A stretch of 64,000 bases of DNA from Streptococcus sanguinis. Lineage in GTDB: Bacteria > Bacillota > Bacilli > Lactobacillales > Streptococcaceae. Made by a program: the position numbers and the translations under genes. Of the stretch, positions 45,710-55,380 are shown piece after piece. The stretch covers positions 1,860,001 through 1,924,000 of the forward strand of contig NZ_LS483364.1 in assembly GCF_900475275.1 (NCBI RefSeq), read 5' to 3'. The notes under the pieces were generated by a model that worked only from the letters and a program-made list of their open reading frames with translations, made no database searches and was not told where the DNA came from. The first letter of the stretch is position 1. Every line of letters begins with the position of its first letter.

Positions 45710-47383
45710 ATGGTTTTATCAGATATTGAAATTGCGAATTCGGTTCAAATGAAGCCCATCAAAGAGGTTGCAAAAAAGCTTGGAATTGCTGAAGACGCTT
45801 TGTCTCTTTATGGAAATTACAAGGCAAAAATCAGTGCCAGCCAACTGGAAGCCTTAAAAGACAAGCCAGACGGCAAACTGATTCTCGTGACAGCTATTTC
45901 TCCGACACCAGCCGGAGAAGGCAAGACCACGACTTCTGTCGGATTGGTCGATGCTCTATCTGCTATCGGTAAAAAAGCTGTTATCGCTCTGCGGGAGCCT
46001 TCACTCGGACCTGTCTTTGGTATCAAGGGCGGAGCTGCTGGCGGTGGTCACGCTCAGGTGGTACCCATGGAGGACATCAACCTCCACTTCACTGGTGACT
46101 TTCATGCCATCGGCGTTGCCAACAACCTGCTAGCGGCCCTCATTGATAACCACATTCACCATGGCAATGCCTTAGGCATCGACTCTCGCCGCATCACTTG
46201 GAAGCGGGCAGTGGATATGAATGACCGGCAACTGCGCCACATCGTAGACGGCTTGCAAGGCAAAGTCAATGGTGTTCCGCGTGAAGATGGTTTTGACATT
46301 ACAGTTGCTTCTGAGGTTATGGCTATTCTCTGTCTGTCAGAAAATATCACTGACCTCAAGAACCGTTTAGAAAAGATCATCATTGGCTACAGCTTTGAAG
46401 GTAAGCCAATAACTGCTAAGGACTTGAAAGCTGGTGGCGCTATGGCCGCAGTGCTCAAAGACGCCATCCATCCAAACTTGGTTCAAACTCTGGAACATAC
46501 GCCAGCCTTGATTCACGGTGGACCTTTTGCCAACATTGCCCATGGCTGTAACAGTGTCCTAGCTACCAAGCTGGCTCTCAAATATGCCGACTATGCAGTC
46601 ACAGAAGCTGGTTTCGGTGCTGACCTCGGTGCTGAAAAATTCATCGATATCAAGTGTCGTACATCTGGACTTCGTCCATCGGCTGTAGTTCTAGTTGCTA
46701 CCATCCGCGCTCTCAAGATGCATGGTGGCGTGGCTAAAAGCGACCTAGCTGAAGAAAATGTCCAAGCCGTTATAGATGGTCTGCCAAACTTGGAAAAACA
46801 TCTGGAAAACATTCAAGATGTTTATGGCCTGCCAGCAGTTGTTGCCATCAATAAATTCCCGCTAGATACCGAAGCAGAATTGCAAGCAGTTTATGACGCC
46901 TGCCAAAAACGCGGCGTTGACGTAGTGATTTCCGACGTTTGGGCAAATGGCGGAGCCGGCGGTAAAGAGTTGGCTGAAAAAGTCGTTGAACTGGCCGAAG
47001 GAGACAATCACTTCCAATTTGTATATAATGAAGAGGACTCCATTGAGACCAAATTGAACAAAATTGTTACTAAGGTCTATGGAGGCAAGGGCGTTCGCCT
47101 GACTCCTGCTGCTAAACGCGAGCTCAAACAACTGGAAGAGTTGGGCTTCTCCAACTATCCTATCTGTATGGCAAAGACTCAGTACTCCTTCTCAGACGAT
47201 GCTAAGAAACTGGGCGCACCTAAAGACTTTGTTGTGACTATTAGCCAGCTCAAAGTTTCTGCTGGTGCAGGCTTCATCGTTGCTCTGACTGGTGCGATCA
47301 TGACCATGCCAGGATTGCCTAAGGTACCAGCCAGCGAAAAGATTGATGTTGACAAAGACGGCAATATCAGCGGTTTGTTCTAA
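45710..47383 (+). CDS. fhs: Formate-tetrahydrofolate ligase
   Basis: Interconverts formate + ATP + THF with 10-formyl-THF. The 557-residue protein has the ATP-binding region [37 protein letters not shown] and [10 protein letters not shown] start at 45710 ([11 protein letters not shown]), after AAGAGGT; an in-frame ATG ten codons earlier is not conserved. Placed after ftcD-fchA, it can run toward formate and ATP, so histidine breakdown could yield energy; this direction is inferred from context. A second fhs may exist elsewhere in the genome. Confidence 0.95.
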   Translation: MVLSDIEIANSVQMKPIKEVAKKLGIAEDALSLYGNYKAKISASQLEALKDKPDGKLILVTAISPTPAGEGKTTTSVGLVDALSAIGKKAVIALREPSLGPVFGIKGGAAGGGHAQVVPMEDINLHFTGDFHAIGVANNLLAALIDNHIHHGNALGIDSRRITWKRAVDMNDRQLRHIVDGLQGKVNGVPREDGFDITVASEVMAILCLSENITDLKNRLEKIIIGYSFEGKPITAKDLKAGGAMAAVLKDAIHPNLVQTLEHTPALIHGGPFANIAHGCNSVLATKLALKYADYAVTEAGFGADLGAEKFIDIKCRTSGLRPSAVVLVATIRALKMHGGVAKSDLAEENVQAVIDGLPNLEKHLENIQDVYGLPAVVAINKFPLDTEAELQAVYDACQKRGVDVVISDVWANGGAGGKELAEKVVELAEGDNHFQFVYNEEDSIETKLNKIVTKVYGGKGVRLTPAAKRELKQLEELGFSNYPICMAKTQYSFSDDAKKLGAPKDFVVTISQLKVSAGAGFIVALTGAIMTMPGLPKVPASEKIDVDKDGNISGLF

Positions 47384-47395
47384 TAAATACCAAAA

Positions 47396-47995
47396 ATGAC
47401 AAATATAAGCCTTTTAAGAGCAAACGATTTTCAAGTTTCCGATTGGTCGGGGGGAAAGACAAAACAGCTTTATCTTTCCCCGCAAACTGGCCACTATGGC
47501 AAGCGGGAATTTGACTATCGGCTCTCGACAGCGACTGTGGAGTTAGCTGAAAGTCAGTTTTCTGACCTCAGCGGCTTTCACCGCATTCTCATGAGCCTGG
47601 ACCACACACTTCATCTCCACAATGCCAGCCGGCAGGAGGAAACGGTTCTAGCTCCCTTTACTCCCTATGTCTTTGAAGGGAGTGATTCTATCACAAGTCG
47701 GGGGACTTGTACCGACTTTAATTTAATCTACAGCGACCATTATCAGGGACAGATGATTGCCATCTCAAATGGGCAAGAGCTTAGCCGAGATGAAGAAATT
47801 CAATTTATCTATGCCTTAGAGGACCTGACGGTGACGGGAACAAACCTGCCAGTGCTTAACCTAGAGGCAGAGCAGCTTCTGATAGTGGAAAAAGAGACTC
47901 AGGAAACTGAGCTGCATATAATGTTTTCGAGTAACCAGCCAAAGGGAACGCCCCTTGCTATATGGGCTGGTTTGACCCACATCCCTACTAAGTAA
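47396..47995 (+). CDS. hutD: HutD-family protein
   Basis: 199-residue cupin-type protein of the HutD family: start with WSGGKTKQLYLSP, FDYRLSTATVE, SGFHRILMSLD, and FEGSDSITSRGTCTDFNLIY. In Pseudomonas HutD is needed for fitness during histidine growth and is thought to act as a governor of hut expression, but no activity is proven. Only a weak ribosome site is seen, 12 bases after fhs, so translation may depend on coupling. Confidence 0.9.
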   Translation: MTNISLLRANDFQVSDWSGGKTKQLYLSPQTGHYGKREFDYRLSTATVELAESQFSDLSGFHRILMSLDHTLHLHNASRQEETVLAPFTPYVFEGSDSITSRGTCTDFNLIYSDHYQGQMIAISNGQELSRDEEIQFIYALEDLTVTGTNLPVLNLEAEQLLIVEKETQETELHIMFSSNQPKGTPLAIWAGLTHIPTK

Positions 47996-48033
47996 AGATA
48001 CCATGATGCCTTGTCACCATTCTATCTTTACTT
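47990..48033 (+). other. Inverted repeat overlapping hutD stop
   Basis: Perfect 11-bp repeat aagtaaagata / tatctttactt (47990-48000, 48023-48033) with a 22-base loop, containing the hutD stop codon. No T run follows. It could be an operator or an mRNA-stability or processing hairpin ahead of the permease gene. Confidence 0.6.
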
Positions 48034-48070
48034 GGAAAGGATCCCATATCTCTAAAGGAGAAACATTATT

Positions 48071-49423
48071 ATGGATGCAACTAAACTCACTGCACAAGAA
48101 CAAGAACAGGAAAAAGCGAAATTCAGCTTTTCCGGTGCAACTCTCTACGGTATCAATGCCGTTATCGGATCAGGGATTTTCCTCCTACCGCAAAAGATTT
48201 ATAAAGGACTTGGTCCTGCCTCTCTAGCTGTCATGCTTGGAACTGCCCTTCTCGTTATTCTCCTAGCCGTCTGCTTGGCAGAAACTGCTGGTTATTTTAA
48301 TAAAAATGGCGGAGCCTTCCAATATTCCAAAGCAGCCTTTGGAGACTTTGTCGGATTTAATGTTGGCTTCCTAGGCTGGGCAGTTACCATCATCGCTTGG
48401 TCTGCTATGGCAGCAGGATTTGCGAGACTTTTTGTCATTACTTTTAAATCCTTTGCCCCCTATGAACTTCTGCTCAGTGTGAGCCTGATTATTTTGCTCA
48501 GTCTAATGAATATATCAGGTCTTAAGACTTCCAAAATGTTCACCTTGACCGCAACCGTAGCAAAGCTCATCCCAATTGTCGCTTTCAGTCTATGTGCGAT
48601 TTTCTTCATCAAAGGAGGAATTGACAAAGGAAACTTCACTCCGTTTCTTCAGCTAGAACCTGGCGTAGATATCATGAAAGCTATCTCTAGTACAGCCATT
48701 TATATCTTCTACGGATTTATCGGATTTGAAACCATGTCTATCGTTGCTGGTGAAATGCGCAATCCGGAAAAGAATGTACCTCGAGCTATTTTGGGCTCTA
48801 TCAGTATTGTCTCTGTTCTCTATATGCTGATTATCGCAGGAACTATCGCCATGTTAGGCAGCCGTATCCTGCAAACAGATGCTTCTGTACAAGACGCCTT
48901 TGTCGAAATGATTGGCCCTGTTGGAGCATGGATTGTTTCTATCGGAGCGCTGATTTCTATTGCTGGACTTAACATCGGGGAATCTATCATGGTTCCACGT
49001 TATGGTGCAGCTATCGCAAATGAAGGTCTGCTTCCTAAGAAAATTGCAGAAACCAACTCTAAAAATGCCCCTATAGTTGCCATTATTATTTCAGGAATTC
49101 TGGCTATCGTCCTGCTCTTCTCTGGTAAATTTGAAGAATTAGCAGCTCTCAGTGTGGTCTTCCGCTTCTTCCAATACATCCCAACTGCTCTAGCTGTACT
49201 AGTATTAAGAAAGAAATATCCAGATAAGAAAGTGGTCTTCCGCGTTCCATTTGGTCCAGTAATTCCAATTTTGGCGGTTCTAGTCAGTCTCGTCATGATT
49301 TGGGGTGAAAACCCAATGAACTATGTCTACGGCCTCATCGGTGTCCTTATCGCCAGTGCAGTATACTTTATCTATATAGTACTGATTTGTAAAAATAAAG
49401 TTCTTGAACAAGAAGGAGAATGA
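48071..49423 (+). CDS. APC-family amino acid permease, probable histidine or urocanate transporter
   Basis: 450-residue protein with about 12 membrane helices; the first contains the APC motif GINAVIGSGIFLLP, and FIGFETMSIVAGEMRNPEKNVPRAI is the conserved loop. It sits between hutD and hutH, with the hutH start only six bases beyond its stop, so it very probably imports the pathway substrate, histidine; this is inferred from position. AAAGGAG precedes the ATG. Confidence 0.87.
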   Translation: MDATKLTAQEQEQEKAKFSFSGATLYGINAVIGSGIFLLPQKIYKGLGPASLAVMLGTALLVILLAVCLAETAGYFNKNGGAFQYSKAAFGDFVGFNVGFLGWAVTIIAWSAMAAGFARLFVITFKSFAPYELLLSVSLIILLSLMNISGLKTSKMFTLTATVAKLIPIVAFSLCAIFFIKGGIDKGNFTPFLQLEPGVDIMKAISSTAIYIFYGFIGFETMSIVAGEMRNPEKNVPRAILGSISIVSVLYMLIIAGTIAMLGSRILQTDASVQDAFVEMIGPVGAWIVSIGALISIAGLNIGESIMVPRYGAAIANEGLLPKKIAETNSKNAPIVAIIISGILAIVLLFSGKFEELAALSVVFRFFQYIPTALAVLVLRKKYPDKKVVFRVPFGPVIPILAVLVSLVMIWGENPMNYVYGLIGVLIASAVYFIYIVLICKNKVLEQEGE

Positions 49424-49428
49424 ATCTT

Positions 49429-50970
49429 ATGACACATGTAATCAATTTGGATGGCGAACACCTTACTTTAGAAGACGTCATCGCAGTAGCTCGTCATGGA
49501 GCCACTTGCGAAATCGACCAAGAAGCTAAGAAAGCTGTAGAAGCTTCCCGCAAAATCGTGGATGATATCGTCCGCGAAAAGCGGGTCGTATACGGTGTTA
49601 CAACTGGCTTTGGCTCTCTCTGCAATGTCAGCATCTCACCAGAAGATACGACTCAACTGCAAGAAAACCTAATCCGTACACACTCTTCAGGCTACGGCGA
49701 TCCCCTGCCTGAAGATGCAGTCCGTGCGATTATGCTAATCCGGATTAATTCCTTGGTCAAAGGTTATTCTGGTATTCGTCTCTCTACTGTCGAAAAGCTC
49801 CTGGAATTGCTCAATAAAGGCGTTGTCCCTTACATTCCAGAAAAGGGCTCTCTCGGTGCCTCTGGTGACTTAGCACCACTGGCACACATGGTTCTGCCTA
49901 TGTTAGGACTAGGTCGCGCTTACTATCAAGGTGAATTGCTCTCTGGGCAAGAAGCTTTGGACAAGGCCGGCATCGAAAAAATCGATCTAGCAGCCAAGGA
50001 AGGGCTGGCGCTGATTAACGGAACGACTGTCCTGACAGGTATCGGAGCTCTGGCTACCTACGATGCCATCCAGCTACTTAAGCTGTCAGATGTCGCTGGC
50101 GCTCTTTCCATGGAAGTCCACAATGGTATTACCAGTCCTTTCGAAGAAGACTTACATACCATTCGACCTCAAAGCGGACAGCTGGCTACAGCCCGCAATA
50201 TCCGCAACCTTCTGGAAGGCAGTGGCAACACAACCGTAGCCACTCAACAACGGGTCCAAGACCCATACACCCTGCGTTGTATTCCGCAAATTCATGGTGC
50301 CAGCAAGGACTCTATCGCTTATGTCAAGACCAAGGTTGAGGTTGAGATCAACTCCGTCACAGACAACCCTATCATCACCAAGGAAGGCCATGTTATCTCA
50401 GGTGGTAACTTTCACGGCGAACCAATGGCACAGCCATTCGACTTCCTCGGCATCGCTATTTCTGAAATCGGAAATGTATCCGAGCGTCGTGTAGAACGTC
50501 TGGTCAACAGCCAACTGAGCAAGCTTCCATCATTCTTGGTCAAACACCCAGGACTCAACTCTGGCTTTATGATTACCCAGTACGCTTGTGCTTCGCTTGC
50601 TTCTGAGAACAAGGTCTTGTCTCATCCAGCCAGCGTAGACTCTATCCCATCTTGTGAAAACCAAGAAGACTTTGTCAGCATGGGAACTACTGCAGCACGT
50701 AAGGCAGCTGAAATTCTCAAGAATTCTCGCCGCATCGTGGCAACAGAAATCATGGCAGCCTGCCAAGCTCTGGATCTGAAACCAGAAAACCATGAACTTG
50801 GTAAAGGAACCAAGCCAGCCTACGACCTCTTCCGTCAGCATGTCCGCTTTATCGAGTTTGACAAGGACATCGAAATCTATGAAGAGCTCAACAAAGCTTC
50901 TGAGCTGATTGAAAACGAAGAATTCCTAGCAGCCGTTGAAAAGGCTGTAGACTTGAGCATTCAGTTCTAA
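49429..50970 (+). CDS. hutH: Histidine ammonia-lyase
   Basis: First step: removes ammonia from histidine to give urocanate. The 513-residue protein has the Ala-Ser-Gly triad that forms the MIO cofactor in KGSLGASGDLAPLAHM, and GTTVLTGIGALATYDA and SGGNFHGEPMAQPFDF. I start at 49429 (MTHVINLDGEHLT), ten bases after GGAG; the ATG three codons upstream overlaps the permease stop and is too close to that site. Confidence 0.95.
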   Translation: MTHVINLDGEHLTLEDVIAVARHGATCEIDQEAKKAVEASRKIVDDIVREKRVVYGVTTGFGSLCNVSISPEDTTQLQENLIRTHSSGYGDPLPEDAVRAIMLIRINSLVKGYSGIRLSTVEKLLELLNKGVVPYIPEKGSLGASGDLAPLAHMVLPMLGLGRAYYQGELLSGQEALDKAGIEKIDLAAKEGLALINGTTVLTGIGALATYDAIQLLKLSDVAGALSMEVHNGITSPFEEDLHTIRPQSGQLATARNIRNLLEGSGNTTVATQQRVQDPYTLRCIPQIHGASKDSIAYVKTKVEVEINSVTDNPIITKEGHVISGGNFHGEPMAQPFDFLGIAISEIGNVSERRVERLVNSQLSKLPSFLVKHPGLNSGFMITQYACASLASENKVLSHPASVDSIPSCENQEDFVSMGTTAARKAAEILKNSRRIVATEIMAACQALDLKPENHELGKGTKPAYDLFRQHVRFIEFDKDIEIYEELNKASELIENEEFLAAVEKAVDLSIQF

Positions 50971-50998
50971 AGCTGATGACTCTGTAAAAAAGCTAACC

Positions 50999-51034
50999 TA
51001 AGAAGCCCGCTCTCGTTCAGCTGGGCTTCTTTTC
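50999..51034 (+). terminator. Terminator of the hutU-hutH operon
   Basis: Stem agaagccc / gggcttct (51001-51008, 51023-51030) followed by TTTTCCC. Confidence 0.85.
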
Positions 51035-51047
51035 CCGCCAAAAGCCA

Positions 51048-51076
51048 TTGACAGGCTTAGCGGAAACTCTTATAAT
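51048..51076 (+). promoter_or_regulatory. hutG promoter
   Basis: TTGACA (51048-51053) and TATAAT (51071-51076), spacing 17: a consensus promoter directly after the hutH terminator, giving hutG its own transcription. Confidence 0.9.
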
Positions 51077-51112
51077 AAAGTCGCAAGTATCGTTATGGAA
51101 AAGGACAAAATC

Positions 51113-52102
51113 ATGTTAGAAGATTACTATCAGCTAGATAACAGCTATTATCATAAGAGACTGGATGATGATTTATATGCTGCCAAATGGGGTATGGTTA
51201 TTGAGTTTTTGGACTTAAATGACCCTAACTTAAAACCCTTTGACGGCGTCAACTTTGCCTTGATTGGCTTCAAGAGTGATAAAGGGGTCTATATCAACCA
51301 CGGCCGAGTGGGGGCTGTCGAAGGACCACAAGCTATCCGAACTCAGCTGGCCAAGCTTCCTTGGCATCTTGGCAGAAACGTCCGCGTCTTTGATGTTGGC
51401 GATATTGACGGGCCTAACCGCTCTCTGGAGCAGCTGCAACAAAGCTTGGCTCGAGCAGTCAAACGCCTGCGAGAGCTCAATCTCCGGCCCATTGTCCTAG
51501 GTGGCGGCCACGAAACCGCCTACGGCCACTATCTGGGCCTCAAGTCTTCACTAGCACCTGACCAAGACTTGGCCGTTATCAATATGGATGCCCACTTTGA
51601 TTTGCGTCCCTATGACCAGACTGGTCCTAACTCCGGTACCGGTTTTCGCCAGATGTTCGATGACACTCTAGCTCAGAAGCAGGCCTTTAACTACCTTATC
51701 CTAGGGATTCAGGAGCATAATAACAATCTCTTTCTCTTTGACTTTGTGGCAAAATCCAAGGCTATCCAATTTCTGACTGGTATGGATATTTACCAAATGG
51801 GTTACAAGGAAGTCTGTAAGGTGGTCGATACCTTTTTGGCCGACAAGGAGCAGGTCTATTTGACCATTGATATTGACTGCTTTGCAGCTGGTGCCGCTCC
51901 TGGTGTCAGTGCCATTCAGTCGCTCGGTGTGGATCCCAATCTAGCGGTTCTGGTCTTCCAGCACATTGCTGCCTCAGGCAAACTGATCGGCTTTGACATC
52001 GTCGAAGTCTCTCCGCCTCACGATATAGACAACCATACGGCCAATCTGGCAGCCAGCTTTGTCTTTTACCTGACCCAAGTCTGGGCACAAGCACATGACT
52101 GA
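51113..52102 (+). CDS. hutG: Formimidoylglutamase
   Basis: Hydrolyses formiminoglutamate to glutamate and formamide. The 329-residue ureohydrolase has the Mn ligands in [23 protein letters not shown] and [12 protein letters not shown] start at 51113 (MLEDYYQLD), after AAAAGGAC; the earlier ATG at 51095 would leave a leader of only about 12 bases and has no ribosome site. With ftcD/fchA present, this is a second exit for the same substrate. Confidence 0.93.
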   Translation: MLEDYYQLDNSYYHKRLDDDLYAAKWGMVIEFLDLNDPNLKPFDGVNFALIGFKSDKGVYINHGRVGAVEGPQAIRTQLAKLPWHLGRNVRVFDVGDIDGPNRSLEQLQQSLARAVKRLRELNLRPIVLGGGHETAYGHYLGLKSSLAPDQDLAVINMDAHFDLRPYDQTGPNSGTGFRQMFDDTLAQKQAFNYLILGIQEHNNNLFLFDFVAKSKAIQFLTGMDIYQMGYKEVCKVVDTFLADKEQVYLTIDIDCFAAGAAPGVSAIQSLGVDPNLAVLVFQHIAASGKLIGFDIVEVSPPHDIDNHTANLAASFVFYLTQVWAQAHD

Positions 52103-52132
52103 TGGGCATCTAAAAACTTCATTACAAACATC

Positions 52133-52168
52133 AAAAGAGGATGAACTCTATGTTCATCCTCTCTTATT
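52133..52168. terminator. Bidirectional terminator between hutG and the SARP regulator
   Basis: Perfect 11-bp stem agaggatgaac / gttcatcctct (52136-52146, 52152-52162) with CTTATTTT on the plus side and TTTTGATG on the minus side. Confidence 0.85.
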
Positions 52169-55100
52169 TTGTGTTTAATGCCTGAGATAAACTCAGGCGT
52201 AAGTTTTCTAATTCTTTTAGCTGATGACGATCCCGGTAGGGATTGAGCTGGCTTTTGGCCGTTTCATAGTAGGTCTCAAAGTCCTGATTCAGCAAGTCTT
52301 CAAAGTCTGCTTCCTGCAAGCTGCCAGTCAGCAGGCGATACTTAATCATAGCCATCAGATAGTAAATCAGCCCCTTGTCCCGTGGATTTCCGTAGCGACT
52401 GATGAGTCCATCCTTTTTCCGCAGAAGATCAAGCACCGGTTGATAATCTCTCTTCTCACAGCCAATCAAGGCCAAATAAACTTCTAACTGGGTCTCTTTC
52501 CAAGGAAAGCTAAGGGACTTCAGAGCTGTTTTCGCCTTGAGGAAAATCCGCTCCGCCTGTTCATAATCTTTCAGCTGATAGTAAGTCATACCCAAGCCGA
52601 TGTAGAAAGCAAAAATCGAAGGCTCTGCTGTTTTATTTTCCGTCAGCTTAATGGCCTCTTTTTGATGAGCCAGAGATGCCGTGAAATTCCCGCGAATCTG
52701 CTCAATCTCCGCCAAGTAGTCTAGAGCCGCTGCAATCTGAATCGAGTACTTGGAACGCAGCGAAGCCGTCAAGCTGAAACAATCAATAGACTGGTAGAGA
52801 TGGTGAAGCGACTGCTCCTCATCTCCAATCATGAGATGATAGAGCCCCTTGAGTCGGAGGTTGATAGCAATGGCCTCGTGATTGTTGGCCTGGACCGAAG
52901 CATCCAGAGCCAGCTCCGTATAGTAGCGCATCTCAGGGATATTCTCCGTCTGGATACAGTAGTAAATCATCTGCCGATAGCCTTCTAGGAGAAAATCCAT
53001 CTGCTGCAGCTCCTTGGCCGAAGCAATCACCTGCTGGATATTGTCCATCCCCTGCTGGTAATCCCCTGTCCGGATAGCATAGCGCCCTTCTAGATAGAGA
53101 AAGCGGAGAACCAATAGCTGAAAATCCTTGTGATTCTGGTGTTTTCTCTCTAAGCCCTCTATCTCCCGACGGATACGGTCAAACTGGTCTAAAACCGCTG
53201 ACTGATTGCTATCATCCGTCTTTTCAATAAAGCCAAACTCCCGCGAGTAAATCGGAAAGAGCTCGTGATGAAACTTCAGAGTAGCCTCGAGATAATGCAG
53301 CTCGTACTCCAGAGACTTAATCGGCTGCTTGGACAGCTTGTAGTGATAGGCGATTTCATTGAGCAGCTGGGCATGATAGAGAGAGTCTCCCAGCTGGTCT
53401 TCCATACCTTGGGCAATCTGGTGATGCAGCATTCGCTTCTTGGCAAGCGATAAACGCTCATAGGCGTAGATTCTCAGAAGCTCCTGGCTGAACCACACTA
53501 CCAATTCCTCGCCCTGCTCCTCTTCTATCAAGAGCTCCTTCTGTCCAAACTCCTCAGTGATTTCGACCACTTCTTCCATCGGCAGGCCTAATAGCCTGGC
53601 TAAGAGCGAAACCGATGCAGGACCCCTAAAGCAAGCCAGACAGTCCACCAACTCCTCCTCTTGACTGCTCAGGTAATCCAGCTTCAGAGACAGCTTAGCC
53701 TTGATGGCCGGGGTCAGCGGATGAAACTTCTCGCCTCGCAGGAGCTGCTCAGCGTATTCCGATAGGAAGAAAGGGATGCCTTGACTGACCCGATAAATAT
53801 CCTCAAAGCCTTCTTCAGGTATGGCTAACTGACCTGTCTGGGCTTGCAAGTAAGCTGCACTATCCTTAAAATTCAGCGGCTGCAGCTCAATAAAGCCTAG
53901 CTTATTGCGAACCAGCAGGTGATTGAAAAAATGTTCCAAATAAGAAGGGGTGCTCAGATGCTTGGTCAGCACAAAGGCCACAGGATAGCCGGTCAAATGA
54001 TTCATAACTTGCTCCAAGACAGCAACGCTGGCCTCATCCATCCAGTGACAGTCCTCAATTAAGATTATCAAAGCTTTTTTCTTAGAAATCTTCTGCAGAA
54101 TATCCACCACAAACTGAGCCAGCTTGTCCGCATCCAACTGACGACCAGAAGTGCCGCCTGTCAAAATAGGAAAATAACTCTCCAAAATGACCTGCCACTG
54201 GCTGATAGAAAGAATCTGGTGCTGAATAACCAAGTCGCCCAGGCCGTCCAGCAAGCCACGCCAAGGCTGCAGCTCTGCCTTCATCTCTTCCTTAAAGCAC
54301 TCAGCCATGACAATCTGGAAATACTTGGTCTGATTGGCCAGTACTTGACGAGTCACTGTCCGCTTTCCGATACCAGTACCACCGACTAGGACAAGAGCAC
54401 GCGCCTCCTGAGTCTCTATCACCTTAGAAAAGTAAGATTCCAAGCGCTTGATTTCATCAACCCGCCCGAAAAAGTGGTCCGTATTGCGCAGAAACTGCTT
54501 AGTCTTGCGCTCGCTCCGGTCCTTGGCAAGCACCTCATGATATAGTTGCTGGATAGGTTCCGTAGGACTAATGCCCAGTTCCTTATCCAAAATATTGACC
54601 AATTTATAATAAGTCTCAATCACCTTACCAGGCCGATCATTATCCTGATAGAGCTTCATGAGCAGATGGTAGTTCTTCTCATCAAACTCATCAATGCTGA
54701 TCAAGCGGCGCAAATTCCGCTCAGCCTCTTCCAAATCCAGCTGGTCTTTTTCTGTTTCCAGCTGTTGGTAGCAGGCTTGGATATAAAGCTGCTCATATCG
54801 CGTCCGCATCTTAGACACCCAGTAATCAAAGGCCTCACTGTCCTTGAGATAGAAGCCCTGCAGAAAATCCCCCTGATAGAGCGACAGATGCTCCGCAGGA
54901 TGATCCGTGAAGCGTTCTACATCACTTTCAATCATACACTCGGGATTAAGCGACAGCACAGTCCGGTTGGGAGCGACAATCCATTCCCCACCTAGTAACT
55001 TGTTAGCTTGATAAATGGTATTGCGCAAATTCTTTTTGGCGGTCTGATTATCCTTGTTTTCCCAGAGGATTCCTGCAATCTCCTCCCGATTGACTGCTCC

Positions 55101-55220
55101 ATTGATGTAAAGATAGTAAAGCAGAGCATTGATTTTGGCAAAAGGAAAAAAGACTTCCTCCTGATTGAGAAAGACACTCGGACTTCCCAGCAATTTCAAC
55201 CTCAACTGATTTTTCGTCAT
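52164..55220 (-). CDS. SARP/STAND-type transcriptional regulator with BTAD and ATPase domains
   Basis: 1018-residue regulator. Residues 1-90 form an OmpR-like DNA-binding domain (LRLKLLGSPSVFL ... KKNLRNTIYQANKLLGG), 95-240 a bacterial transcriptional activation domain, and 250-520 an AAA/STAND ATPase with GGTGIGKRT (280-288) as P-loop and IILIEDCHWMDEAS (385-398) as Walker B. The rest is helical, TPR-like. The residue after the P-loop Lys is Arg rather than Ser/Thr; the next is Thr. Such proteins (MalT/AfsR type) switch on genes upon binding an effector. Lying against the hut operon it may control it, but this is inference. Its own start has GGAGG. Confidence 0.85.
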   Translation of the reverse strand: MTKNQLRLKLLGSPSVFLNQEEVFFPFAKINALLYYLYINGAVNREEIAGILWENKDNQTAKKNLRNTIYQANKLLGGEWIVAPNRTVLSLNPECMIESDVERFTDHPAEHLSLYQGDFLQGFYLKDSEAFDYWVSKMRTRYEQLYIQACYQQLETEKDQLDLEEAERNLRRLISIDEFDEKNYHLLMKLYQDNDRPGKVIETYYKLVNILDKELGISPTEPIQQLYHEVLAKDRSERKTKQFLRNTDHFFGRVDEIKRLESYFSKVIETQEARALVLVGGTGIGKRTVTRQVLANQTKYFQIVMAECFKEEMKAELQPWRGLLDGLGDLVIQHQILSISQWQVILESYFPILTGGTSGRQLDADKLAQFVVDILQKISKKKALIILIEDCHWMDEASVAVLEQVMNHLTGYPVAFVLTKHLSTPSYLEHFFNHLLVRNKLGFIELQPLNFKDSAAYLQAQTGQLAIPEEGFEDIYRVSQGIPFFLSEYAEQLLRGEKFHPLTPAIKAKLSLKLDYLSSQEEELVDCLACFRGPASVSLLARLLGLPMEEVVEITEEFGQKELLIEEEQGEELVVWFSQELLRIYAYERLSLAKKRMLHHQIAQGMEDQLGDSLYHAQLLNEIAYHYKLSKQPIKSLEYELHYLEATLKFHHELFPIYSREFGFIEKTDDSNQSAVLDQFDRIRREIEGLERKHQNHKDFQLLVLRFLYLEGRYAIRTGDYQQGMDNIQQVIASAKELQQMDFLLEGYRQMIYYCIQTENIPEMRYYTELALDASVQANNHEAIAINLRLKGLYHLMIGDEEQSLHHLYQSIDCFSLTASLRSKYSIQIAAALDYLAEIEQIRGNFTASLAHQKEAIKLTENKTAEPSIFAFYIGLGMTYYQLKDYEQAERIFLKAKTALKSLSFPWKETQLEVYLALIGCEKRDYQPVLDLLRKKDGLISRYGNPRDKGLIYYLMAMIKYRLLTGSLQEADFEDLLNQDFETYYETAKSQLNPYRDRHQLKELENLRLSLSQALNTK

Positions 55221-55250
55221 GCAAACGCCTCCAAGAAACCTTATAGAACT

Positions 55251-55279
55251 AATATAAACAAAAAGAGACAGTTTGGCAA
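55251..55279 (-). promoter_or_regulatory. Promoter of the SARP/STAND regulator
   Basis: TTGCCA (55274-55279) and TATATT (55251-55256), spacing 17, about 30 bases before the ATG. Confidence 0.65.
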
Positions 55280-55380
55280 GTAAAGTATTATACTAGCCCT
55301 TAATTTCCAGTTTTTAAATTGGTTTTATTTAGGATTTTTTTGTTATACTAGGATGAAAATAAAATTTTAGAAAGTTACTT

